A DNA stretch of 64,000 nt. It comes from Mayamaea pseudoterrestris. Lineage: Eukaryota > Bacillariophyta > Bacillariophyceae > Sellaphorales > Sellaphoraceae. Of this stretch, positions 23,509 through 32,492 are shown piece after piece. A program made the translations under genes and the position numbers. Under the pieces are notes generated by a model. The model was not told the DNA's origin. It saw only the letters and a list, made by a program, of their open reading frames with translations, and did not search any database. Numbering within the stretch: the first letter of the stretch is position 1; each line of letters starts with the position of its first letter. Location: assembly GCA_027923505.1 (NCBI GenBank), contig BROI01000029.1, positions 62,001-126,000 of the forward strand. Reading direction: 5' to 3'.

Positions 23509-23894
23509 CAAGTGTTCGTGTAAGACGGAAACGTAGTGACAGAGGATGCAGTTTGCGTCATATTTGCTTGATTTATTGCGTTCGCTTAAATGGTAACATA
23601 AGATAATGTTTACTTTGTTATACTTTTGTCAGCCTACAGGCATGCGCTGGCAGCAAAAACGTTTCGCTCTTTCGTTCGTACAGGCAACTGACCAAAACGA
23701 CGGTACCGTATACAACTACACTAAAGGAACTAATATACAATTGCTCAGCACAATAAGCGTCCTCTAATTGAGTTTAAACACATATGATTATGCACGACCT
23801 AGACTTTCTGGCGAGGCGCTTGCATCAAGTTCAGTCACATCATGCAAAATCCGCCGACAATCCCACCCAGCCTCCATTATCAGCCGTCGAACGA
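23509..23894. other. Intergenic between convergent genes
   Basis: About 390 bp of 3' flanking sequence of two convergent genes. A plus-strand frame beginning near 23784 runs antisense into the next gene and is not supported. Nothing else seen. Confidence 0.4.
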
Positions 23895-24833
23895 CTAGTT
23901 GCCTCCTCCAGCATTGAGATTCTCCGACGGATGGATCAAGGCGGAGACGGCGGAGACGAACATGTCCGGAGTAACGGCAGGGTCGGCGAGGAAGTACGTG
24001 GTCGACTCGGCGGTTGGGTTGGCTTCGTCGAGCAATGATTTCGCCACGAAATAGAACGAGTTCATGGTGATGGCTCCACTTTCCTTCGCTGCGGCCAAAG
24101 TGCAGAAGATTTCCATTTCCTTGATCAAGTTACGAGTCGTGGGACCCGCGGGAGCAAGAGTCTCCTGTCCAGTATGGGAAACGTCGTTGAAAGTCATGGA
24201 CTCCATGGCCGTCTCAAGAGTCTCAACCTTGCCCGCTTTGATAGTGCCGCCAACTTCTTCTTCTGCGCCGAGAATGACAGCCTTTCCTCCAGACATCATG
24301 GTAAAAGTCTTGCGATTGTTCGTCGCCGGTGTCTTGCAGTCCGCTGCGCCCATCTTGGCTGCGCCCATCTTGACTCCATCATCAAGCGCAAACGATTCCT
24401 TGATCGGCTCGAGCGTCTCAACCTTGGCGGCCGCCGCCTTGGACTTGCTCTCAGCAACGCTTCCAAAGGCAGAGGGAGCCATCTTGACAGCCTTGTTGCG
24501 AGTCTGACGACCGGTGAAAGGTGGATTAGTCGCCTTCGTTGCATTCTCCAAGGTGACGGCGTCAATCGTGGAGGAAGCAGCAAAGGATTTCTTGGAGGTC
24601 ACTTTGACACTCATCGCCGCCGCCGCAACGGGAGTCGACTTGCTTACCAGTCTGAAATGCTTCGCGAGTCAGCACGCCTTGTCAACGCACGCCGCGATCG
24701 TCGACGCAACGAGAGTTTTGGCAGCCGGCTTGCTTTTGGCAGCGACGTCCGCCGCAGTCGGAGCAGCAGCAGCAGCAGGAATGGGCTTCTTGCTGCGGGC
24801 GCGAGTACTGTAGGTATGTCCGGTGACTTTCAT
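23895..24833 (-). CDS. Unknown Ala/Thr-rich protein with a 39-nt intron, 299 aa
   Basis: No family recognised. Two frames in register (24833-24672 and from about 24668 down to 23895) are separated by a single TGA. A 39-nt segment, 24690-24652, begins GTGCGT and ends TTTCAG, and its removal deletes the stop and keeps the frame, so I model a very short intron. The ATG at 24833 has a good context (ACC before ATG). The N-terminal 80 residues are basic and Ala/Lys-rich. An internal duplication is visible: KVETLEPIKESFALDD and, about 65 residues later, KVETLETAMESMTFND. The C-terminal 85 residues look globular (KEMEIFCTLAAAKE, then a hydrophobic NSFYFVAKSLLDEA stretch). The basic head could be an organelle targeting sequence or DNA-binding. 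Confidence 0.7.
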
Positions 24834-25266
24834 GGTGGATGGGAAAAAGGGAGGCGCCGCGATGGAAACGATGATGGCTGATCGAATGCAATTTTGTGAT
24901 GTTTCGCGTGCAGGAGCGCATGATGCGCGTCTGTCCGTCGGTCGCCAATGACAGCATAGGTGCGCGCCGGTCGGGCAAATCATGGCGCGCAAAGCTTTTC
25001 TCCGGGATCATAGCCGTCCTCGACCATGTTACGTCATAAAATTTGGCGCCTTTAGCTACTAGCAGTTTAAAGAGTCATATACGAGCTATTGGTGCAAAGA
25101 AACCTACTTTTGTGCTTGGAAAGATCGTCAAAAATGACCTTCTCGAAGCGAGGAGGAAAGGTGTCGCAGCGTTATAACAAGTGTCGTAGCGAAACTCCTC
25201 GTTTTTTCGATGCACATCAATTTCCCTTCCCTTTGCTTGCTACACTGCATACAAAACACTGATATC
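24834..25266. promoter_or_regulatory. Divergent promoter region, 299-aa protein / TatB-like gene
   Basis: About 430 bp between divergent start codons. It includes an in-frame upstream ATG at 25210 for the TatB-like gene. No repeat or recognisable site. Confidence 0.35.
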
Positions 25267-26055
25267 ATGTTTGACTCTATATCCTGGGGAGAGCTAACAG
25301 TAGTAATTGGCCTTGGTTTGTTTATAATTGGCAAGAAGGATCTACCAAAAGCTGCTCACGTCGCAGGCACCCAAGTCGGTCGCGTCGTTGGATTGCTCCA
25401 AGGCGCAAGGGCAAGGGCGGATCGATTTGCCGGCCAGAATGAGCTTCGACAGCTACAAAGGGAACTCCAGAGTGGATTGCGGGAGTTGGACATGGTCAAG
25501 TCGGAATTTGCCGTCAGTATGAGTGGACAAAGTGCTGGAGGTCTTGGAAGCAACAGCAGCAGCATGTCCATGATGAGTGGAGGGAGGCGATGGTCGCCAT
25601 TAGTAAACACTTTGTCGTCACAGTCATCAAGCATGGCTGGAGCGACAAGGCAAACGATTTTGTCCTCTGACACAAGCAGTGCCATGACAAGCTCGCATGA
25701 CAGAATACCAGCGACTGCAGCAGCACCGATTACTGCACTGGAGGATCGAGAACAATTGCTCCCATACTCGCATCAATTACCGCCAGCGACACAAACGATT
25801 GCCGCCGTTGCGGAAGAGGAATGGATCAAGCGAGGCATCAATTTCAAGTCGCGAGCCGAGCAAGGTGCTGGACTGACAAGCTACGATGCCTCCACATCGG
25901 GATCCGTCATGCTAGCCAATCTCATTCAGCAGTCACTCATTTTTGACCAGTATAATCGAGTCGTGGCCGAGCAGGATGAAGCAATGCAGTCTAGAATGGA
26001 ACGAGCCAAGGAAACTGTACTTGCAGCGAGAGCAGCGGAGAAGAAGGGGCTGTAA
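25267..26055 (+). CDS. TatA/TatB-family protein, mitochondrial TatB-like (262 aa)
   Basis: Twin-arginine translocase component of the mttA/Hcf106 family. From the ATG at 25267 the protein opens MFDSISWGELTVVIGLGLF, the exact layout of bacterial TatB (short head, conserved Glu at residue 9, one membrane helix). It continues with a hinge (IIGKKDLPKAA; the family's usual Pro after Gly is Lys here) and a long amphipathic and coiled helix (about 30-85). A Ser-rich linker follows. The last 80 residues, including SGSVMLANLIQQSLIFDQYNR, recall the C-terminal part of plant mitochondrial TatB-like proteins, from memory. An upstream in-frame ATG at 25210 would add 19 residues that do not look like a targeting sequence. 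Mitochondrial rather than plastid location is an inference. Tat partners are not in this window. Confidence 0.72.
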   Translation: MFDSISWGELTVVIGLGLFIIGKKDLPKAAHVAGTQVGRVVGLLQGARARADRFAGQNELRQLQRELQSGLRELDMVKSEFAVSMSGQSAGGLGSNSSSMSMMSGGRRWSPLVNTLSSQSSSMAGATRQTILSSDTSSAMTSSHDRIPATAAAPITALEDREQLLPYSHQLPPATQTIAAVAEEEWIKRGINFKSRAEQGAGLTSYDASTSGSVMLANLIQQSLIFDQYNRVVAEQDEAMQSRMERAKETVLAARAAEKKGL

Positions 26056-26288
26056 TCAGAGAGATGTTTTTGCTGATGATGTGCTGGCCGGAGTACATTG
26101 TCTGGGCTGCGCAACCAAGCACTAAAGGAAGATATTTCATACTGTGTATCCACTAATCTTATCGGCAATTTAGATTAGATTTACATCAACGGCTAAATTG
26201 CAGACGTCTCAAACAATGTAATCATCCAGCGAGTCAACAAGCATTACAGGCAGAATACCGAAACCTTCGATAGGGGAAGTAAATGCAG

Positions 26289-29200
26289 CTAACTAAATGC
26301 TTGCTCTGGCAGCGAGTTGATAAACGTCACGAGTAACCTAGTTGACTGTTCCAAAGTGGTCTCACTGGTGGGTTCCGCAGTCATCGACGTTGCCGCTTGT
26401 TCCTGTTGCTTCTCATTCCCGGCGTACGCTGGTATAGCCTGGCCGCTGATATTCATTAATAATCGGTACAGGGCATCCGCATCTATACATATCATTCTTT
26501 TTAAAGCATCCATTGCAGCGGCGTGGAGCTTGTCATGGTCGATAAACGGGAGTATCATGGCGCCTGCTGGTGCAATTAGATTGGCCACGACCGTGCCCAT
26601 GGCACGATTGCCATAGACATGCGAAAGGCAACTCAAGACTCCTAACAAGAGACCAAGCTCACTGTCCGAAAACTGTCGTTTTTGCTCATGCGCATAAAAC
26701 GCACCAGTCATGCGAGCCTTGTCGGTCATTAATGATCGAGACATGGGCCTCCTCCGAGTTTGTTGCGATGGCAAGAATAAACCAACAGTCTTGCCGATGC
26801 ACGGCCAAATTACTTCGCGGAAGTGTCGGGGCATGAAATCGCCAGCGCATCCGCACATAATGCCTACCAACACATAGAGTTGCGACAAAAATTCACGTTC
26901 TTCGCCCAAATGGTGTTGACTTGCACCTAGCGAGGATGAGTCGCCTGACAGCAATAGCGATGATTGTGGGGTTCCACCCAGAGCCAAAACTGATGAAATT
27001 GCTTTCAATCGAGCCGAAATAGCTGGCCAGTGAGAATGAACCTGGCGAAGTATGGCAGTTGTTGGTCCATTACTCTCGCCTTCCCTCTCGGGTATATTGG
27101 CAGCGATCCAACCCAAAAACTGGAATCCTTTGATCATGACCTTGCAAGACGCCGACTGCACCGCTAAGCTTGAATGCGATAGCAAATAGCTACTTCGTGA
27201 CAGTATATCGCTGACCAATATCAGCTGGTCCGGCAAGGCTGAATCATCTAGTCCTTCTCGGTCGACCATATGCAAAATTTCCGGCATACGTGTAAGTAAT
27301 GCAAATCCTTCCGCCGGTGCATATGATGCGCTTGCATCTTGTTGGAATGGCTCCAATACGGTTGTCCAACTACTCTCGCAAGTTGTCTCGTTGGCAAACG
27401 CATGCAAATTTTCAACAATGCGAACTTTATTTACAAAGAGCAAGTACGAGAGGACAGAATCGAAAAGCTTCGTAAAAACCATGGATTCGACAATCATGTT
27501 GGAAAGGTGGACTGCCTGATAATCAAAACGAATTGCCAGGCTTCCAAACAACTGGTGAACTTGCGATAATAGAGATTTGTCGGAGTAATGTAGTGAGCGT
27601 TTCGTATCATAATACTCGTTGGAACACAAATTGCTTAACAAGGCTGCAGCTGCCATTGCCACCAAAACAACGTTCCGATCTAAAATAAACTTTGATGCGA
27701 CCATGCTTCCGCCTGGAATTCGAAGTCTGGCGTTCATGGCACCAAGAAGTGTATCAGTGTTCGCAAGCAGTAGCTCCTCGCGTCCGTTAAACTCACAGGC
27801 TCGACCAATGGAATCCAGTTGATACAAAGCCATTTCCTGTACCGAAGGTGAGCTAAGCCAGCTAGTCTTTTCAAGAATGGCAAACAAAGTGGTGGGAAGG
27901 AAGCGATTCGTTGAATTTCCAAGCAAACAGAAGAACGCTCCGATCAAGTCCAGAAGGACAACGGTAAAAGCTCCGTTTCCTCGCAACGCTGCCGCAGTAG
28001 CACTGGAGGCAGATGTATCGTCGAGTGAATTTTCAATGAATCTCATCGTCGAAGGAAGTTCAAACAAGTGGCTGCTCGTTATAATAGGCAGTATCGCTGT
28101 TGCTAAATCTTCCAGCAGGCGAACTTGCTTTCGTTGTTGCTTTTCCTGATTTTCGTCAACACTGAATGCCCCGACAAGAAGTTCCTTAGCAAGAATAACG
28201 GCGCCAATTTGTTCATGAAGCCATGCAACTTGACTCACGCCGGTTAATGATGAATGGCGCTCAACTCGCTCGGCAAGTGACTCGTAAGCATCCGCAATGA
28301 ACGCATCTACAAGTAACGCCGTAAACTTGCTCCCCAATGCTTTTCCCAAATTGCGTATGCATTGTAATGCCGTTACTTGGGCGTCGTCGTCTAAAAACCG
28401 AGGTGGAGGATCCTTTGGTCGATGTACAATGTCGACGCCTGAAGCGACAAGTGAGACAGATGTCGCCATATTGCTATTAAATGATTCAAAGTTTATGTCG
28501 CAGATGGAACCAAAGACATTTTTCAACCATGCTGGCGATTGATTGACGCAGAGGCTTGAGTATAATGACTTTGGAGAGATATTCATTGCCAGGTACGCTG
28601 ATAGTAGCTTCAATTTCATGCGCAGATCCAGTTGACGTTGACTTTGCGCCAAAACAGGCAGCTCTTCCATAAGCGAAACAAGAATGTGTATTGGTGCGGT
28701 ATCGTGTTTATCTCTTCCATACTTTTGGACAACCTTCTTTGCTGATGCAGTCACGGAATCGTCCGCGTCATTCGTCAATATCATACATGACTCAAGTGTC
28801 GCTCGCGTGACATCCGATGACGAGAGGGCGGTGTCCTTATACAAACAAAAAGCCGATGTCTCCAACAAAAGCACCTTGTACAATCGAACCGCCTCTTTTC
28901 TCACACTGATTGCTCTCGCCCCCGCAACTTGTCGAACAAGTACAATCATGGGTGGTCCCACGCGCGTCCGCACCAATCGGAAAAAGGCATCTTCCGGTGT
29001 CTCGGTGGGTTGCGGAGATGTTGATTGCGATATGGAAACAGCTTTAGTTGTTCGATGCGGTTCCTTTTCCTTTTCTGCAGTGAAGTCAACCTCGTCAATA
29101 GTAGCAGTTTCTAATAAAAGATTCTGCAACTTTGCTTGTACCCGAGCCAATGCCAACTCGTCAGTGGGTGCAGTCGCTTTAACTTCGATCGTCTCGTTAC

Positions 29201-30230
29201 TCGTTTCAATACAGGTTTGGCGAAGCAGCAAAACTAACGTCCCAAGCGTGATCGCGGCCAGTTTTGATTGCATGTCTGTCGCACGCAGCAACTTTAGTAG
29301 CGACTGATACAAACCTGCAAAGCAGCCCGGGAAAGCCCCGCGCCAAGTATCGACAATAGGAACAGCTCGCAGCAAGGCTTGCATAGTGTTGTTAGATGCC
29401 GTCATTATTGTCGAGGCAATTGCAGATGACTGCTGCGCATTGCTGCCGCAATGAACTTTTGTTAGAGTGACGCATGTATCAACGATCCTCGCCACGAGCG
29501 CTCCATTCATAGCCTGCGCCACTTGCTTTGCGAATAACTTAGATTGTGAATTGCTGGATTGGTTATGACTTGAAGCAGCTGCTAACAGGATGAGGGAAAG
29601 CAAGGCCAAAAGGCAGTCGGTTCCTCGATCAAGGCGCGTCGTATCTTCGGCAGCTTGTTCCTCCACTTGCAGCCCAGACGGCAAGGCGAATGCACATGCA
29701 GTCGTTACCTTGATAGCTAGCTGCTGCTGCTGCTGCTGCTGCTGTGATTTATCAGGGGTTTGTGACGACGCATTTGCCTCTTGTGGCACGACAGGGACGT
29801 ACGCCTTGTAGACGCGCGCCGCCATTTCAACGACTTTCCATTGACTGCTTTGCAGTATTCGTCCACCCGCTGTTTTCTCACCATTACTGCTACTTTTCAA
29901 CGACCAATTTAATAGCGTACCCTTGAGGATTGCAAGTAGTGGAAGTGCCAAATATTCCGTCAATGGCTCGAGTGCTTGCGCCAAGGAAATTTCGTTGCTA
30001 TTTCTACTTGCTTGCTGCACCATGCTTGACAGGGACTGCAGCTCCTGATCCAGTCGATGCAACAAATCCGTCTGACTCTTGATTAATTCCAAATGTCTTT
30101 GTTGCGAACATTGGCTGCACTCCTTTTGATACATTTGAACGACGGATAAAAGCGGACGAAGCAGCGAATCGAGTCGCATCAAGCAAATCTTGGACAGCAT
30201 TTCCACGTCTTGCCGCTGTCGGCCTGTCAT
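26289..30230 (-). CDS. TTI1: TTI1-like HEAT-repeat protein (TELO2-interacting protein 1), 1313 aa
   Basis: Probable scaffold of the Tel2-Tti1-Tti2 cochaperone complex, which matures PIKK kinases such as TOR, ATM and ATR. The whole product is helical, built of HEAT-like repeats without a catalytic motif. The best match in my judgement is the segment near residues 1010-1075 (SDILSRSSYLLSHSSLAVQ onward, then WPAISARL), which parallels the conserved TTI1 C-terminal region, and the N-terminal LDSLLRPLLSV region. Length (about 1,300) is somewhat above animal TTI1 (about 1,090). A nine-residue poly-Gln run near 185 is encoded by a CAG/CTG microsatellite at about 29,719-29,745. The ATG at 30230 is the first true ATG of the frame; the frame extends to 30293 only with a non-ATG codon. 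Another HEAT protein remains possible. Confidence 0.65.
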   Translation of the reverse strand: MTGRQRQDVEMLSKICLMRLDSLLRPLLSVVQMYQKECSQCSQQRHLELIKSQTDLLHRLDQELQSLSSMVQQASRNSNEISLAQALEPLTEYLALPLLAILKGTLLNWSLKSSSNGEKTAGGRILQSSQWKVVEMAARVYKAYVPVVPQEANASSQTPDKSQQQQQQQQLAIKVTTACAFALPSGLQVEEQAAEDTTRLDRGTDCLLALLSLILLAAASSHNQSSNSQSKLFAKQVAQAMNGALVARIVDTCVTLTKVHCGSNAQQSSAIASTIMTASNNTMQALLRAVPIVDTWRGAFPGCFAGLYQSLLKLLRATDMQSKLAAITLGTLVLLLRQTCIETSNETIEVKATAPTDELALARVQAKLQNLLLETATIDEVDFTAEKEKEPHRTTKAVSISQSTSPQPTETPEDAFFRLVRTRVGPPMIVLVRQVAGARAISVRKEAVRLYKVLLLETSAFCLYKDTALSSSDVTRATLESCMILTNDADDSVTASAKKVVQKYGRDKHDTAPIHILVSLMEELPVLAQSQRQLDLRMKLKLLSAYLAMNISPKSLYSSLCVNQSPAWLKNVFGSICDINFESFNSNMATSVSLVASGVDIVHRPKDPPPRFLDDDAQVTALQCIRNLGKALGSKFTALLVDAFIADAYESLAERVERHSSLTGVSQVAWLHEQIGAVILAKELLVGAFSVDENQEKQQRKQVRLLEDLATAILPIITSSHLFELPSTMRFIENSLDDTSASSATAAALRGNGAFTVVLLDLIGAFFCLLGNSTNRFLPTTLFAILEKTSWLSSPSVQEMALYQLDSIGRACEFNGREELLLANTDTLLGAMNARLRIPGGSMVASKFILDRNVVLVAMAAAALLSNLCSNEYYDTKRSLHYSDKSLLSQVHQLFGSLAIRFDYQAVHLSNMIVESMVFTKLFDSVLSYLLFVNKVRIVENLHAFANETTCESSWTTVLEPFQQDASASYAPAEGFALLTRMPEILHMVDREGLDDSALPDQLILVSDILSRSSYLLSHSSLAVQSASCKVMIKGFQFLGWIAANIPEREGESNGPTTAILRQVHSHWPAISARLKAISSVLALGGTPQSSLLLSGDSSSLGASQHHLGEEREFLSQLYVLVGIMCGCAGDFMPRHFREVIWPCIGKTVGLFLPSQQTRRRPMSRSLMTDKARMTGAFYAHEQKRQFSDSELGLLLGVLSCLSHVYGNRAMGTVVANLIAPAGAMILPFIDHDKLHAAAMDALKRMICIDADALYRLLMNISGQAIPAYAGNEKQQEQAATSMTAEPTSETTLEQSTRLLVTFINSLPEQAFS

Positions 30231-30952
30231 GCTTATAAATAATGATGTTGAGGGTGTAAATAATAATGAAAGGAAGGTAAGTGGGGCAGACAATCATCGT
30301 CGGATGCAGTTGTTGTGCCGCATAGCGATTTGCTCGTAAGGTTCCAGGATTTCATTTAGTATTGCCTAATGACGTAGTTTTCACTGGCACTCGTTTCACA
30401 ATATTGCCTCGTGAACTAGTTTTCACTGGCACTCGTTTCATACTATTGCCTTAATGACGTAGTTTTCACTGGCACTCGTTTCACACTATTGCCTTAAGAC
30501 GTAGTTTTCATTGGCACTCGTTTCACACTATTGCCTCATGACGTAGTTTTCACTGTCACTCGTTTCACAATATTGCCTCATGACGTAATTGACACTGGCA
30601 CTTGTTTCACAGTATTGCCTCATGACGTAATTGACACTGGCACTTGTTTCACAATATTGCCTCATGACGTAATTGACACTGGCACTTGTTTCGCAGTATT
30701 GCCTCATGACGTAATTGACACTGGCAGTTGTTTCACAGTATTGCCTCATGACGTAATTGACACTGGCACTCGTTTCATCCTATTGCCTTATGACGTAATT
30801 GACACTGGCACTTGTTTCGCAGTATTGCCTGCACTTCTTTATGTCGCCTTCTCGCCATGCAAGCATCCAAGTCGACCGATTCACCCGATTTTAGAGCCAT
30901 TTGTTCCAAGCTTTATTCTATATACTTGATACTTGTTCTTTGAACATCAAGA
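30231..30952. promoter_or_regulatory. Divergent promoter region with CRE-like array, TTI1 / APH-like kinase
   Basis: About 720 bp between divergent genes, most of it occupied by the 42-bp tandem array described separately. The rest (30823-30952) is unique sequence leading to the kinase start codon. Confidence 0.5.
30360..30822. repeat. Eleven tandem 42-bp units carrying TGACGTA sites
   Basis: Units start with TATTGCCT at 30360, 30402, 30444, 30487, 30529, 30571, 30613, 30655, 30697, 30739 and 30781, with a partial twelfth at 30823. All are 42 bp except one of 43. Each contains a TGACGTA site (intact in nine of eleven; units two and four are altered) followed by CACTGGCACT-like sequence. The first five units have TGACGTAGTTTTCACT and the later six TGACGTAATTGACACT, so two sub-blocks expanded separately. 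TGACGT is the core of CRE/bZIP binding sites, and 42 bp is about four helical turns, placing the sites on the same face of DNA. Since 42 is a multiple of three, long frames run through both strands; these are not genes. Confidence 0.9.
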
Positions 30953-32392
30953 ATGGACGTTTATACTGATGAAAATAATGAGGAGGATATCCGCAATGAA
31001 TATCCGCAATGGATTGACGACTGCCACCTTGATCTCGGCTGGATCCAACGGAAGCTAGAAGGATCGCCCGCTTTTATAAATAATGCTGCGACCCATTCAG
31101 CATCACCGGCATCCATTAACATCAAGTCATGCTCAGTAGTGGTGGATATGAGCAATGCTACTCGTCGGGGTGCACGTGTTCGCGATGGTGCGACTCTCGC
31201 CTTTTCCGTGACATTGGCGACACCACCGAATGACATTGACACCGAAGAAAATACAGGAGATGCTCAAACTATCACCAACACTACCACAACGACAACTCAT
31301 GCACTGATGATGAAGCAAGTATCAGATTCAGGACTAGCGATGAGCAAAATGCTCGGCTTGTCACGAGAAGCGCTTTTTTACCAAGGCATTATCGCCATGG
31401 GTTCATCCCAAGACGAGCACTTTGCTCTCTTTGAAGATACCATTCCGACAGTTTACTACGCTGCCGGAGACTTGGAAACGGGTCGCAAAGTTATCATTAT
31501 GGACGACTTGTCGAGTCGAGCAGTCGATTCGGCCGTGTTCTTTGCTGCAAGCCCGGAGCATACTGCCTTGGGCTGGAAGGCGAACCCAAACCTTTGGAAA
31601 CGCCGACACGAAATCATAACGGCCATTCAGACTAGTGCATCAACAAGAAACATGCCATCACAAGCAATGGTCGCCAAAATTACCTTTCAAAACATGGCAC
31701 GCATTCACGCCTTCTACTGGAAGCGACCCAATTTGCTGCATGACAAGACTTGGTTGCGTGGAAATTTATGGATGCATGGCCGTGATCAAGAGTCATGGGA
31801 AGCTCCGCAAAACCTGATTCGAAACATTTACGAAACAAAAGTGGCCGATGGGTCATTTGAAACGGCCATTGCATGGGATGCAGATCTGCTCGCTTTAACG
31901 CGACATGCCATTCACGGAATTTCGTGGGAGGCACAACAGAGGCGACTAAATGCGGAAACGCACTGGACACTGGTTCATGGTGATTTTTGGCCCGGGAATG
32001 TTTTGTGGATGAACGAGGGCGATGGCGGTGCTATTGCAACATCGCAAGTTCGGCTGATCGACTGGGAAATGTGTGGGATTGGTTCCGGTCCGCAAGACTT
32101 GGGCCAGTACGTCATTTCGAACATGGAACCTTGCGAGCGCCGCGCCTGTGAGCGCGAGCTGGTGCAAATCTATTTTGACGAGCTTGTCAAGGCTGGAGTT
32201 GCTGGAGTCACGTGGGACTACTGCTGGAACGAGTATCGCATCGGCGGAGTTGAAAGGTGGTTGTGGTTCCTCGTTTACTTTGTCGGCTTGAAAGGCTTTG
32301 GCGAATGGGCACAATTTTTTCATGATCAAATGGCGGCCTTTGTAAAAAACCACGAGTTGACGATGGCCGACATAGTGCAACCGAGACCGTAA
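30953..32392 (+). CDS. APH/choline-kinase-like phosphotransferase (479 aa)
   Basis: Small-molecule kinase of the aminoglycoside-phosphotransferase/EcKinase-like fold. The Brenner motif HGDFWPGN is at 342-349 (catalytic Asp344, metal-binding Asn349) and the metal-binding aspartate is D370 in LIDWE. The N-lobe shows LSREALFY (about 136-143) and MDDL (183-186), which are typical anchor points in this group. Residues 1-115 contain a Thr/Asn-rich insertion. The substrate is unknown: choline, ethanolamine, a sugar or a sterol are all used by relatives. The ATG at 30953 is the first in frame and no intron is needed. It is driven from the promoter that carries the 42-bp TGACGTA array, so bZIP control is plausible but untested. 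Confidence 0.85.
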   Translation: MDVYTDENNEEDIRNEYPQWIDDCHLDLGWIQRKLEGSPAFINNAATHSASPASINIKSCSVVVDMSNATRRGARVRDGATLAFSVTLATPPNDIDTEENTGDAQTITNTTTTTTHALMMKQVSDSGLAMSKMLGLSREALFYQGIIAMGSSQDEHFALFEDTIPTVYYAAGDLETGRKVIIMDDLSSRAVDSAVFFAASPEHTALGWKANPNLWKRRHEIITAIQTSASTRNMPSQAMVAKITFQNMARIHAFYWKRPNLLHDKTWLRGNLWMHGRDQESWEAPQNLIRNIYETKVADGSFETAIAWDADLLALTRHAIHGISWEAQQRRLNAETHWTLVHGDFWPGNVLWMNEGDGGAIATSQVRLIDWEMCGIGSGPQDLGQYVISNMEPCERRACERELVQIYFDELVKAGVAGVTWDYCWNEYRIGGVERWLWFLVYFVGLKGFGEWAQFFHDQMAAFVKNHELTMADIVQPRP

Positions 32393-32492
32393 ATAGAGCA
32401 GCTACACTAAGTGCGAACTATTTCAAAACATGTATTTGTTATGTAAATTATCCGCCCCGAAGTTTTTAATACGCTCAAGCGCCCGTACACTA

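Noticed and set aside
24174-24881. 235-codon plus-strand frame
   Set aside because: Antisense to the 299-aa gene, Arg/Ser-rich, no domain. The minus-strand gene has a better start and composition.
30528-30929. Long frames on both strands across the 42-bp array
   Set aside because: The unit length is a multiple of three, so open frames arise automatically; the products are pure repeat.
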